This document shows, one piece after another, positions 35,091-43,915 of a DNA stretch of 62,226 bases. The DNA is from Soonwooa sp032062245 (lineage in GTDB: Bacteria; Bacteroidota; Bacteroidia; Flavobacteriales; Weeksellaceae). The notes under the pieces are model-generated. The model searched no databases. It saw nothing but the letters and a program-made list of their open reading frames with translations, and was not told the origin of the DNA. The number at the start of each line of letters is the position of its first letter. The first letter of the stretch is position 1. Made by a program: the position numbers and the translations under genes. The stretch lies in NCBI RefSeq assembly GCF_032062245.1, contig NZ_DAMBQF010000012.1:1-62226 (forward strand), given 5' to 3'.

Positions 35091-36398
35091 ATGGCAATTA
35101 ACTTAATCGACCTGATCAAAGGACAACTTAGTCCAGAAATTGTATCACAAGTATCCACACATTTAGGAGAAAGTAACTCAAATGTGTCAAATGCAATCAG
35201 TGCATTCTTACCAGCTATCATTGGTGGAATGGCAAATAATTCGGAAGACTCAACACTTTTCTCTACTCTGAAAAGTCTTGCGTCTTCCGATTTTGTTTCT
35301 CAGATGACGAGTGGTTCCGACCGCGTTGCTGGAACTATCAAGTCAATAATTTCTTTAATTTTTGGAGGAAAAGCAGATACTTTGGTTAACACGGTATCTA
35401 ATTTTGCTGGTGTAAGTCCAGCTTCTGGTCATCAATTATTAGATCTAGTAGGAGGGAGTAGTTTTGGATTTTTAGGTAAGTATATTACTGATAACAATCT
35501 AGATCAAAACCAATTCACTAATTTATTAAATGACCAAAAAGGCATTGTTTCGGGCTTATTACCAGCGGGTCTTAGTCTTGCAGGTTTAGGTCTTGGTGGC
35601 GCTGCAGCAGCTGCAACTCCGACTCCGACTCCAACAGTGGAAGTTCCGAAGCCAGTTGTTAATAAAGAGACAGAGTATGTTGACTCTGGCGCTCATGTTA
35701 CCAGAAGCGGAAATGTACACACACCACCACCAAATGACAATGGAGGAGGAGGTTCTATCCTGAAATGGTTACTTCCATTATTACTTCTTTTATTAGCTGG
35801 TTGGTTCTTATGGAAACAATGTGGCAAAAAAGCGGATACTGTACCTGCTGGTACAACGGATAGTACTGCAATCATAACAGACACTGTTGCATCGAGTACA
35901 ACAGTTGATTCTACTGCTAATGGTACAACCGTGAATAGAGAAAGTATGGTAGTAACTTTACCAAGTGGTAAAACTATTAATGCTTACAAAGGAGGTATCG
36001 AAGATCAAATCGTTACATTCTTAAAATCTGACGAGTACAAAAACTCAACAGAAGCGCAACTTAAAGACAAATGGTTTAATTTTGATAATTTAAATTTCGA
36101 ATTTAATTCAACTAAATTAACACCAGAATCTCAAGTTCAGTTAGATAATTTGAAAGCTATTCTTGCTGAATTCCCAGCGGCTAACATCAAAATTGGTGCT
36201 TACACAGACAAAAAAGGAGATGCTGCAACTAACCTAAAATTATCTAAAGAAAGAGCTACAGCTGTTAAAACTGCTTTAGGTTCTGCTCAAGTTAAAGAAG
36301 CAGAGGGTTATGGTTCAGAGTTTGCAAAAGTTTCAGCTGATGCTTCAGACAAAGAAAGAGAGGCGGATAGAAAAACTGCAATTCGTTTTGTGAAGTAA
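35091..36398 (+). CDS. DUF937-OmpA fusion envelope protein
   Basis: A 435-residue protein. Residues about 1-165 form a DUF937 domain (LIKGQLSPEIVSQVSTHLGE, AFLPAIIGGMANNS). A Pro/Thr linker and one membrane helix (223-242) follow. The C-terminal OmpA-like peptidoglycan-binding domain (about 325-435) has FNFDNLNFEFNSTKLTPES, IGAYTDKKGDAATNLKLSKERA and KEREADRKTAIRFV. It likely tethers the inner membrane to peptidoglycan. The DUF937 role is unknown. A strong terminator follows. Confidence 0.9.
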   Translation: MAINLIDLIKGQLSPEIVSQVSTHLGESNSNVSNAISAFLPAIIGGMANNSEDSTLFSTLKSLASSDFVSQMTSGSDRVAGTIKSIISLIFGGKADTLVNTVSNFAGVSPASGHQLLDLVGGSSFGFLGKYITDNNLDQNQFTNLLNDQKGIVSGLLPAGLSLAGLGLGGAAAAATPTPTPTVEVPKPVVNKETEYVDSGAHVTRSGNVHTPPPNDNGGGGSILKWLLPLLLLLLAGWFLWKQCGKKADTVPAGTTDSTAIITDTVASSTTVDSTANGTTVNRESMVVTLPSGKTINAYKGGIEDQIVTFLKSDEYKNSTEAQLKDKWFNFDNLNFEFNSTKLTPESQVQLDNLKAILAEFPAANIKIGAYTDKKGDAATNLKLSKERATAVKTALGSAQVKEAEGYGSEFAKVSADASDKEREADRKTAIRFVK

Positions 36399-36417
36399 AT
36401 TATTAAAACTTTATAAG

Positions 36418-36448
36418 AAAAAAGCTACCAAAATTGGTAGCTTTTTTT
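36418..36448 (+). terminator. Intrinsic terminator after the OmpA-family gene
   Basis: GCTACCAA pairs perfectly with TTGGTAGC around AA, with six A before and seven T after. The last T residues also form the -33 box of the mntH promoter. Confidence 0.9.
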
Positions 36449-36476
36449 GTGAAAATAAATTAATTATGTAATTTTG
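36446..36476 (+). promoter_or_regulatory. Consensus promoter of mntH
   Basis: TTTG at 36446-36449, 19 bases, then TAATTTTG at 36469-36476: a perfect Bacteroidota promoter. The predicted start near 36483 lies inside the operator palindrome. Confidence 0.78.
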
Positions 36477-36495
36477 TTAGATTATTCTAACAAAA
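36472..36495. promoter_or_regulatory. Perfect palindrome over the mntH promoter (metalloregulator operator)
   Basis: TTTTGTTAGA and TCTAACAAAA are perfect ten-base inverted arms around TTAT. The site starts inside the -10 box, covers the predicted transcription start and ends eight bases before the mntH ATG. This is where a repressor such as a DtxR/MntR- or Fur-family protein would act. The regulator itself is not in the window, so the family is inference. Confidence 0.72.
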
Positions 36496-36503
36496 TATTT
36501 TTA

Positions 36504-37838
36504 ATGTTCAAAAAATCTAAAGAAGCTTGGCGAAGAGAGAAGCACCAACATTCTCTTCAAGAAGTATATTCATCAATAAAAGTTCCGCAGGATGCAGGTT
36601 TTTGGAAAAAGCTTTTGGCTTTTACAGGACCAGGGCTAATGATTGCTGTTGGTTATATGGATCCCGGAAATTGGGCTACTGATATCGAAGGTGGCGCAAG
36701 TTTCGGTTATACATTGTTATCAGTTATTTTGATTTCAAACCTTTTTGCGATCGTATTACAACACCTTTCTTTAAAGTTAGGAATCGTTGCAGAAAGAGAT
36801 TTGGCGCAAGCTTGTCGCGATCATTTTAGTCCGCCAGTTAATTTTGCACTTTGGATTCTCTGCGAAATTGCCATTGCGGCTTGTGATCTGGCAGAAGTCA
36901 TCGGTACGGCGATTGCGCTTAATTTGCTCTTTGGTATTCCGTTGACTTGGGGCGTCGTCATCACGGTTGTTGATGTTTTCATCATTTTATTTTTACAAGC
37001 CAAAGGTTTTCGGATTATAGAAAGTATTGTTGGAGGTTTAATCTTCATTATTTTAGGTTGTTTTATTTACGAATTAATCGTTAGTAAACCTGAGATTTTC
37101 CCAATTCTACATGGTTTAGTTCCACAAAAAGAAGTGGTGACCAATCCGCACATGTTGTATATTGCCATCGGAATTCTTGGTGCGACTGTTATGCCGCACA
37201 ACCTTTATCTACACAGCAGTATTGTCCAAACTAGAAATTATCCAAGAACTACAGAAGGCAAAAAAGAAGCGATTAAATTTGCGACCATTGATAGTAGCTT
37301 TTCTCTGATGTTGGCGTTTTTTATAAATGCTTCCATTTTGATTTTGTCAGCGGCGACTTTCCACACAAGTGGACATCATGGTGTTGCAGATATTCATGAT
37401 GCATATCAACTTTTGACACCGCTTTTAGGTACAACTTTCGCGAGTATTTTCTTTGGAGTTGCTTTATTGGCTTCTGGGCAAAATTCAACTTTGACAGGGA
37501 CTTTAGCAGGTCAAATCGTTATGGAAGGTTTTCTAAATATTAGATTAAAACCTTGGGTTCGTCGTTTAATAACGCGACTTATTGCTGTTATTCCAGCCTT
37601 AATTGTAGCCATTCTTTATGGTGAAAGAGGAACGTCGCAACTGTTGGTTTTCAGCCAAATTATTTTGTCAATGCAACTGAGTTTTGCTGTTATTCCGTTA
37701 GTAATGTTCACAAATTCTAAATTAAAAATGGGACGTTTTGCTAACAAACCTTGGTTAAAAACTTTAGTAATTATCATCAGCGGAATTATCCTTGGATTAA
37801 ATTCATATTTACTTTATTTGACGTTTACTGGTATATAA
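36504..37838 (+). CDS. mntH: Nramp divalent metal transporter (MntH type)
   Basis: A 444-residue proton-coupled Mn2+/Fe2+ importer with about eleven membrane helices. The metal-site motifs are both visible: DPGN at 53-56 (VGYMDPGNWATD) and MPHNLYLHSSIVQTR in the sixth helix. LLASGQNSTLTGTLAGQIVMEGFL is the conserved transport signature. ATG at 36504 is chosen; an upstream in-frame TTG lies inside the operator. Its expression is likely repressed by metal through the palindrome. Confidence 0.94.
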   Translation: MFKKSKEAWRREKHQHSLQEVYSSIKVPQDAGFWKKLLAFTGPGLMIAVGYMDPGNWATDIEGGASFGYTLLSVILISNLFAIVLQHLSLKLGIVAERDLAQACRDHFSPPVNFALWILCEIAIAACDLAEVIGTAIALNLLFGIPLTWGVVITVVDVFIILFLQAKGFRIIESIVGGLIFIILGCFIYELIVSKPEIFPILHGLVPQKEVVTNPHMLYIAIGILGATVMPHNLYLHSSIVQTRNYPRTTEGKKEAIKFATIDSSFSLMLAFFINASILILSAATFHTSGHHGVADIHDAYQLLTPLLGTTFASIFFGVALLASGQNSTLTGTLAGQIVMEGFLNIRLKPWVRRLITRLIAVIPALIVAILYGERGTSQLLVFSQIILSMQLSFAVIPLVMFTNSKLKMGRFANKPWLKTLVIIISGIILGLNSYLLYLTFTGI

Positions 37839-37943
37839 GATTTAAGAAGTTTGCATTAAAATTTAGGATTTTTATAAGATTTCAAAATTGGTCTAGTCCT
37901 TAATATTGACTAATTTTATCTCCTGAAATTTCCGAACCTTATT

Positions 37944-39713
37944 ATGACAACACAAGATAAATTAGCAAAGCTTCGCGAAGCAATGCAAGCGCAAAATATA
38001 GATGCGTACATTATTTTTTCCGCAGATCCTCACATGAGCGAATATCTTCCTAACGAATGGAAGGAGAGAACCTGGTTAACCGGTTTTACTGGTTCGGCGG
38101 GTTTTGCGGTCGTTACTAAAGACAGAGCTGGCGTTTGGACTGATGGTCGTTATTTTGTTCAGGCTAACGCAGAACTAAAAGATTCGACAATTGATTTGAT
38201 GAAAGAAGGAGTGGAAGGAACGCCACAATTTGTAGATTGGATTATTTCTGAAATTCCAAAAGCTGGAAAGGTTGCCGTTAACGCAATTGCAACGTCTAAC
38301 GCTAACTGGGAATTGGTCGAAAATCAATTGAAGAAAGCTGATATTAGTTTAGTAGATTTAGCTTTATTAAATGACATCTGGACAGATAGAGGAACGCCTT
38401 CTAAAAATGAAGTTTTTGTGCATCCTGTTGAACGCGCTGGCAAATCGGTAACTGATAAGCTTTCGGATATCCGTCAAAAAATGGACGAAATGGGAGCAAC
38501 TGCGCATATTATTTCAAGTTTGGACGATGTCGCTTGGACGCTTAATCTACGAGGAAGCGACGTGCAATCTAACCCAGTATTTTTAGGCTACATTTATTTA
38601 TCTCGTGACGAAGCAATTTTGTTTGTGGATCTAGATAAACTTAATAAAGAAGCTAAAAATCTAATGGATGCATCTAATGTTAAAATGATGCCTTATGCCG
38701 ATTTTTATTCATTTTTAAAATCGATAAAGAATCAAAAAGTTTTGGTTTCACCAAATACCAATCAAGCCATTATTCATACTTTGGTTAATGATAATACATT
38801 GTTAAAAGCTGCGGTTCCGGGTAATCTTATGAAAGCTCAAAAGAACGAAGCAGAGTTGGCTGGTCTCAGAACGGTGATGGAGCGCGATGGTGTTGGGATG
38901 GTGAAATTCCTATATTGGTTGACACACAATGTTGGTAAAGAATCGATGACAGAATATTCGATTGGACTTAAATTAAGAGAATTCCGTGCAAGTCTTGATA
39001 ATTTTGTTGGCGAAAGTTTTGGAAGTATCGTTGGATACGAAGGCAACGCCGCGTTACCACATTATTCTGCCAAGAAAGAGGGAAGTTCTGATGTTACTAA
39101 TAAAGGAATTATCCTTGTAGATTCTGGAGGTCAATATCTGGAAGGGACAACCGATATTACAAGGACTTTAGCGATTGGCGAAGTTTCGGAGCAGTTCAAA
39201 ATAGATTCGACTTTGGTGTTACAAGGTATGATCCGATTATCGATGGTTAAATTCCCGAAAGGAACTCGTGGTGTACAATTGGACGCAATTGCGAGACTTC
39301 CGTTGTGGATGGCTGGCAAAGATTATGCGCACGGCACTGGTCACGGTGTTGGCAGTTTTATGAACGTACACGAAGGACCACAAAATATACGTAAAGATCT
39401 AAATCCGCAAGAATTACTTCCAGGAATGGTGGTTTCTAACGAGCCAGGTTTCTATTTGGAAAACAAATACGGAATTCGTCACGAGAATCTTCTTGTGGTT
39501 AAAGAAGTTGAAACAACAGATTTCGGAACTTTCTATGATTTTGAAACTTTGACGTTCTGCCCATTCTTCAAAGATACCATTGTGAAAGATATGCTTTCGC
39601 AAGCTGAAATCGATTGGTTAAATGCTTATCACAAACAGTGTGAAGAAAAAATTGGTCCACATCTAGATGGTGAAATCAAAGAATGGTTCTTAGATTTGGT
39701 TAGTCCTTTGTAA
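37944..39713 (+). CDS. Xaa-Pro aminopeptidase (M24B)
   Basis: A 589-residue cytoplasmic metallopeptidase removing N-terminal residues before proline. It has two creatinase-like N-terminal domains (DAYIIFSADPHMSEYLPNEWKERTWLTGFTGSAG) and a C-terminal pita-bread domain. Metal ligands lie in LVDSGGQYLEGTTDITRT (two Asp), HGTGHGVGSF (His), VVSNEPGFYLE (Glu) and GIRHENLLVV (Glu). The length matches the long, eukaryote-like APP1 form. It is followed by a terminator shared with convergent queA. Confidence 0.94.
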   Translation: MTTQDKLAKLREAMQAQNIDAYIIFSADPHMSEYLPNEWKERTWLTGFTGSAGFAVVTKDRAGVWTDGRYFVQANAELKDSTIDLMKEGVEGTPQFVDWIISEIPKAGKVAVNAIATSNANWELVENQLKKADISLVDLALLNDIWTDRGTPSKNEVFVHPVERAGKSVTDKLSDIRQKMDEMGATAHIISSLDDVAWTLNLRGSDVQSNPVFLGYIYLSRDEAILFVDLDKLNKEAKNLMDASNVKMMPYADFYSFLKSIKNQKVLVSPNTNQAIIHTLVNDNTLLKAAVPGNLMKAQKNEAELAGLRTVMERDGVGMVKFLYWLTHNVGKESMTEYSIGLKLREFRASLDNFVGESFGSIVGYEGNAALPHYSAKKEGSSDVTNKGIILVDSGGQYLEGTTDITRTLAIGEVSEQFKIDSTLVLQGMIRLSMVKFPKGTRGVQLDAIARLPLWMAGKDYAHGTGHGVGSFMNVHEGPQNIRKDLNPQELLPGMVVSNEPGFYLENKYGIRHENLLVVKEVETTDFGTFYDFETLTFCPFFKDTIVKDMLSQAEIDWLNAYHKQCEEKIGPHLDGEIKEWFLDLVSPL

Positions 39714-39741
39714 ATATTAAATATTATTAAATAAAAATAAT

Positions 39742-39774
39742 AATCCTCGTCAGTTAGCCTGCGAGGATTTTTTT
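39742..39774. terminator. Intrinsic terminator between convergent genes
   Basis: AATCCTCG pairs perfectly with CGAGGATT around a 12-base loop, followed by a T run on the + strand. It lies between the peptidase and queA stops. Confidence 0.85.
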
Positions 39775-39807
39775 ATGGGATTAAATGAGCTTCATTTTTA
39801 AAATAAA

Positions 39808-41028
39808 TTATGGTAGCAATAGACTACCGTCACCGTAACTTAAAAATCTAAAATTATTCTTCAACGCATAATCATAAAGTTCATGCCATTTTTCACCAAT
39901 TAATGCCGAAACTAGCAATAACAATGTAGACTGCGGTTGATGAAAGTTGGTGATAAGACCTTTTGCAATTCGGAAAGTGTAGCTTGGTGCAATAATAATT
40001 TCTGTCTCTACAGAAATATGGCTTTGCTCATCTTCTTTAACCCAATTAATTAATGCTGAAATAGCAACCTCAGCAGAATTAATAGTTTCGGTTTCGTATG
40101 GTTCCCATTGTGTAACTTTTAGATTTTCAAAAAGAATATTCGGATTGTTGGCCACTTTATTTCCCATCCAAAAAATGCTTTCGACAGTTCGCATGGATGT
40201 TGTACCAACAGGAATAATGGGACGATTAATATTTTCTAAAAGATGTTCTAAAAAATCAATGCTAATATTCATACATTCAGAATGCATGATGTGTTCGTCC
40301 ATTGTTTCAGATTTCACAGGTTTGAAGGTTCCTGCGCCGATATGCAAAGTTGTGAAAAGTGTTTCGATGCCTTTACTATGAAGATCATCCAAAATCCTTT
40401 TTGTGAAATGCAAGCCCGCTGTTGGTGCCGCAACAGATCCGTCATGTTCGGAGTAAACAGTTTGGTAAGTTTCTTCATCGGTTTTGTCCGCAACTCGTTT
40501 AATATAGGGTGGAAGCGGAGTAACACCTGCAGCATTAACCACATCCGCAAACGGAATTTCTTCTGGTGACCACGATAATTTTACCACATAAGAATCGGGA
40601 AGTTTTTCAATAATCTCAGCAGTAAGTTCTACATTTTTATTATCAATTTCTAAAATTTTAGTAAGCTTTGGTGTTCTCCATTTTGCAACTTTCCCAATAA
40701 GGCAAGTCCAAAGCACGCTTCCCTGTTTCTGAAAATAATCTTCGTAATTGACGTTTTCGCCATAGGGTTCTAGGCAAAAAACCTCGATGGTTGCGCCAGT
40801 TTCGTTCGTGAAAAACAATCTAGACTTTATAACTTTGGTATCGTTAAAAACCAAAACTGCATCATTTGACAAATAATCTGATATATGTTGATAAATATCG
40901 GTTGAGATGTCGTTGTTTTTGTAAACTAAAAGCTTGGACGAATCTCTAGGATTTGCGGGATTGTAAGCGATATTTTCGTTGGGTAAATCGTAAGTAAAAT
41001 TTTCGATTTTCAGTTCTCGTGGATGCAT
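39808..41028 (-). CDS. queA: tRNA preQ1(34) S-adenosylmethionine ribosyltransferase-isomerase
   Basis: QueA transfers the ribosyl part of SAM to preQ1 in tRNA, making epoxyqueuosine. Family blocks seen are YDLPNENIAYNPANPRDSSKLLVY, VFNDTKVIKSRLF, TPLPPYIKR, GSVAAPTAGLHFT, LHIGAGTFKPV, MHSE, VGTTSMRT and NFHQPQSTLLLLVSALIG. At 406 residues it is longer than the roughly 350 of E. coli QueA, mainly through the region around 88-130. It is a single-gene unit here. Confidence 0.95.
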   Translation of the reverse strand: MHPRELKIENFTYDLPNENIAYNPANPRDSSKLLVYKNNDISTDIYQHISDYLSNDAVLVFNDTKVIKSRLFFTNETGATIEVFCLEPYGENVNYEDYFQKQGSVLWTCLIGKVAKWRTPKLTKILEIDNKNVELTAEIIEKLPDSYVVKLSWSPEEIPFADVVNAAGVTPLPPYIKRVADKTDEETYQTVYSEHDGSVAAPTAGLHFTKRILDDLHSKGIETLFTTLHIGAGTFKPVKSETMDEHIMHSECMNISIDFLEHLLENINRPIIPVGTTSMRTVESIFWMGNKVANNPNILFENLKVTQWEPYETETINSAEVAISALINWVKEDEQSHISVETEIIIAPSYTFRIAKGLITNFHQPQSTLLLLVSALIGEKWHELYDYALKNNFRFLSYGDGSLLLP

Positions 41029-41136
41029 TATGCAAATTTGTGAAAAGTTTTAAAAATACACAAGGCGATAGGTTTTAGTTGTTGGTTTTAGTGTTTGTAA
41101 AGATATTGGATGATTATTTTTCCAGTTAGTAGTCTT

Positions 41137-41220
41137 AGCCCTGATGGAGCGGCATGTTGGAGCTCGTTATGTAAGCGACGGGATAGGTGAGGGCACATAA
41201 CAGCGACTAGCGACAGCAGG
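41137..41220. repeat. Dispersed-type intergenic repeat
   Basis: The gap between queA and the GLPGLI gene holds a GC-richer stretch beginning AGCCCTGATGGAGCGGCAT and ending AGCGACAGCAGG. It has an internal stem of GTTATGT (41166-41172) with ACATAAC (41195-41201). This framework, CCCTGATnGAnGCGGCAT, a variable hairpin, AGCGnnnAGCAGG, resembles a dispersed intergenic element I know from flavobacterial genomes. Only one copy is in the window. The flanks (41029-41136, 41221-41287) show nothing else. Confidence 0.5.
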
Positions 41221-41287
41221 TTCTCGGCTTCTAAGTCAAGCTATTTTCAAAATTCCTTAAGATTATACTTGTAAAAAGAATGAATAA

Positions 41288-42142
41288 TTATTTATAAAGC
41301 GCAACTTCGATAAAATTATTATTTTTCTTAAAACTTTCGGCAGCATGTTCTTCTTTTCCTTTTATTAAATCCTGTTTTGACATAGGACTTCCATCGTTTG
41401 CATTGTAAAATAAAGTCTCCGACATTTGGGACGAGCTGTGTATTAATTTGATGTTCTTTGCGGGATCTTTTTTGTATTCGTTCCAAAGAAAATTAAATTT
41501 TTCTTTGGTAACAAAGATGTCTTTCATTTTTGAATCCATAAGACTTTGCTCGTGCTCAATTTTTTGATTACCAACAAATCTGAATTGATGATCTCCTTTG
41601 TCATCTTCGATTGTTAAGATTAATCCGGGTAAACCACAAAATTTATAAGGTCCATCTTGGATTTGGATATCATTAGTGAACCAAGCAATCCAGTTACGAC
41701 CTCCGAAAGTTGTCGTCGCTTTTTGAGCTTTGAATTTCTCAATTGTTTTTGTCTCGGATAAAACCGTCCATTTTATTTTGTCCACTACTTTAATCGCCAA
41801 ATTTGTTGCATTAAGCATGGTATGATAGACTGTCTCGAAACTTGGATAGACTTTTGAAATTCGGAAATGAACTTTTGACTGTTTTATTTTTCGCATGTCC
41901 AAAACCATAGATTTAGTTGCATTAGCTTTTTCAAATTCTGCTTTAAAAAGTGAATCGCGTGCAATAAGTAATGCACTATAAAAGTAAGATCCATCTTTGC
42001 CAATATCAAGATTCATTAATTCTTTTTCTACGTTATCGCGATTTAAAGAATCCATTCTGAAGCTGTATTCGTAAACAAATCTTTGATTTTGAGAACTTAC
42101 AAATATGGATAGTAATAAGAAAATAGAGGTTAATATTCTCAT
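41288..42142 (-). CDS. GLPGLI family protein
   Basis: A 284-residue secreted protein with signal peptide (MRILTSIFLLLSIFVSSQN) and the family-naming GLPGLI motif in YKFCGLPGLILTIEDDKGDH, preceded by RNWIAWFTNDIQIQDGPYKF. GLPGLI proteins are found almost only in Bacteroidota and their function is not known. It is a lone gene with AT-rich flanks. The 292-base gap to mnmE holds only candidate promoter boxes. Confidence 0.93.
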   Translation of the reverse strand: MRILTSIFLLLSIFVSSQNQRFVYEYSFRMDSLNRDNVEKELMNLDIGKDGSYFYSALLIARDSLFKAEFEKANATKSMVLDMRKIKQSKVHFRISKVYPSFETVYHTMLNATNLAIKVVDKIKWTVLSETKTIEKFKAQKATTTFGGRNWIAWFTNDIQIQDGPYKFCGLPGLILTIEDDKGDHQFRFVGNQKIEHEQSLMDSKMKDIFVTKEKFNFLWNEYKKDPAKNIKLIHSSSQMSETLFYNANDGSPMSKQDLIKGKEEHAAESFKKNNNFIEVALYK

Positions 42143-42401
42143 TTAATTTATTAGATTTTTGTTGAAGCGAAAATACATTTTTTTCAACAAGTATTTTTCT
42201 TATTTATTAATTCTCATGTCGGCTTGTTGTTACGATGACATAAAAATATAATATCATTGGTAAAAAATTATGCATTATCAGCTAAGACTTTTTTTTAAAT
42301 TATTCTTCTGGAGATAATTCAGCATAAGCAAACATATTAAAAAATCATTGACCGAAGTGTGATGAAAAGAGATATAACGGAAAGCCGATTCGCGAGTGCT
42401 A

Positions 42402-42430
42402 TAATTTTGAGTGAAAAAGGCGTAAATTTG
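42402..42430 (+). promoter_or_regulatory. Two candidate -10 boxes of mnmE
   Basis: TAATTTTG (42402-42409) and TAAATTTG (42423-42430) both match TAnnTTTG exactly. The first would give a leader of about 19 bases; the second ends four bases before the ATG and would give a nearly leaderless transcript. Neither has a clear TTTG at 19 bases. Confidence 0.5.
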
Positions 42431-42434
42431 CAGT

Positions 42435-43865
42435 ATGAATCATGACACTATCTGCGCATTAGCCACAGCAAACGGCGTTGGCGCCATTGGAATTATCAGA
42501 GTTTCGGGCGAAAAATCTTTTGAAATTGTGAATAAAGTTTTTGAAGGTAAAAACCTTGAAAAAGTGAAGTCGCATACGGTGCATTATGGGTTTATCGTAG
42601 ATGGGAAGGAAGAGGAAAGAGAAAAGACAAGAGACGAAGACGCCAACAACAAAGAAATTATTGATGAGGTGATGGTTTCGGTATTCCATGCGCCGAAGAC
42701 GTTTACGACGGAAAACTCTGTGGAGATTTCGTTTCATGGTTCGCCGCATATTGGTGCGAAGATTCTGGAAGTTTTAATTAAGAACGGTGCTCGAATGGCG
42801 AAAGCCGGGGAATTTACCATGCGTGCCTTCATGAATGGTAGAATCGACCTTTCCCAAGCCGAATCCATTGCTGACCTGATTGCTTCTGAAAATGAAGCCT
42901 CTCGAAAAGTAGCATTAAACCAATTGAAAGGTGGGATTTCCCAAGAGATTTCGGTGCTGCGAGGCGACTTATTAAATTTTACTTCACTTATTGAATTGGA
43001 ATTGGATTTTGCTGAGGAAGATGTGGAATTCGCTGATAGAAAGGCTTTAGTAGGCTTGATTAAACGAATACAAGCTAAATTGAAATCATTAATAGACAGT
43101 TTCCAATACGGAAATGCCATTAAGAACGGTACTGCTGTGGCAATTATTGGGAAACCCAACGCCGGGAAATCGACTTTATTAAATACCTTACTGAAAGAAG
43201 AGCGTGCGATAGTAAGTAATATTGCGGGAACGACGCGTGATACCATAGAAGAAATTCTTCATATAAAAGGTCATGCTTTTCGATTGATAGACACCGCGGG
43301 ATTGCGTGATACGGAAGACGAGATTGAAGCGATAGGTGTGCAAAAAGCCCGTGAAAAGGTTAGTCAAGCCGAGATATTGGTGTATCTAGCTGCCGCTAAT
43401 TCTGAAGATTTTTCAGAGGATATTCGCATGGTTCAGTCGTTGGTTCGAGAGGATTTGGAATTGATTATCTGTTTAACAAAAATAGATGAAGTCGTTACAA
43501 CTGCTTTTAATATGATTGAACATCAGTTCCGTGATGCTTTGGATACGCCGTTTGATTTTATTAAGATTTCAGCTATCGAGAATCGTAATATTCAGGAGTT
43601 AAAGAATGAACTTTCTTCCTACGTTGAAAACTTAAAAGCGCAAGAAGGTGGTGTGGTAATTACTAATCAGCGTCACTATGAGGCGTTACAGAAATCATTG
43701 TATTCGGTAACGCAAGTTGAAGAAGCTGTTTCGCATAAGATTACTACGGAACTTTTGGCATATGAACTTCGCAATGCTCTGGGACATCTTGGTGAAATAT
43801 CGGGTGAGTTCACGAACGACGAGGTTTTAGGGAATATCTTCTCTAAATTTTGCATCGGCAAATAA
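42435..43865 (+). CDS. mnmE: tRNA modification GTPase MnmE
   Basis: MnmE with MnmG makes the 5-carboxymethylaminomethyl group on wobble uridine. The N-terminal folate-binding domain starts DTICALATANGVGAIGIIRVSG. The G domain has GKPNAGKSTLLN, GTTRDT, DTAG and TKID. The protein ends FCIGK, the conserved C-terminal Cys motif (C-I/L-G-K). A charged insertion at about residues 57-77 (EEEREKTRDEDANNKE) within the N-terminal domain is unusual. Length 476 is otherwise normal. Confidence 0.96.
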   Translation: MNHDTICALATANGVGAIGIIRVSGEKSFEIVNKVFEGKNLEKVKSHTVHYGFIVDGKEEEREKTRDEDANNKEIIDEVMVSVFHAPKTFTTENSVEISFHGSPHIGAKILEVLIKNGARMAKAGEFTMRAFMNGRIDLSQAESIADLIASENEASRKVALNQLKGGISQEISVLRGDLLNFTSLIELELDFAEEDVEFADRKALVGLIKRIQAKLKSLIDSFQYGNAIKNGTAVAIIGKPNAGKSTLLNTLLKEERAIVSNIAGTTRDTIEEILHIKGHAFRLIDTAGLRDTEDEIEAIGVQKAREKVSQAEILVYLAAANSEDFSEDIRMVQSLVREDLELIICLTKIDEVVTTAFNMIEHQFRDALDTPFDFIKISAIENRNIQELKNELSSYVENLKAQEGGVVITNQRHYEALQKSLYSVTQVEEAVSHKITTELLAYELRNALGHLGEISGEFTNDEVLGNIFSKFCIGK

Positions 43866-43915
43866 TAAAGCAAATGATAAATAAAAGTGGATAATGCTAA
43901 AATAAAAATCTCTAT

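Noticed and set aside
42734..43246. 170-residue open frame antisense to mnmE
   Set aside because: It lies wholly within the MnmE coding region, including the P-loop, and its composition is that of a shadow frame.
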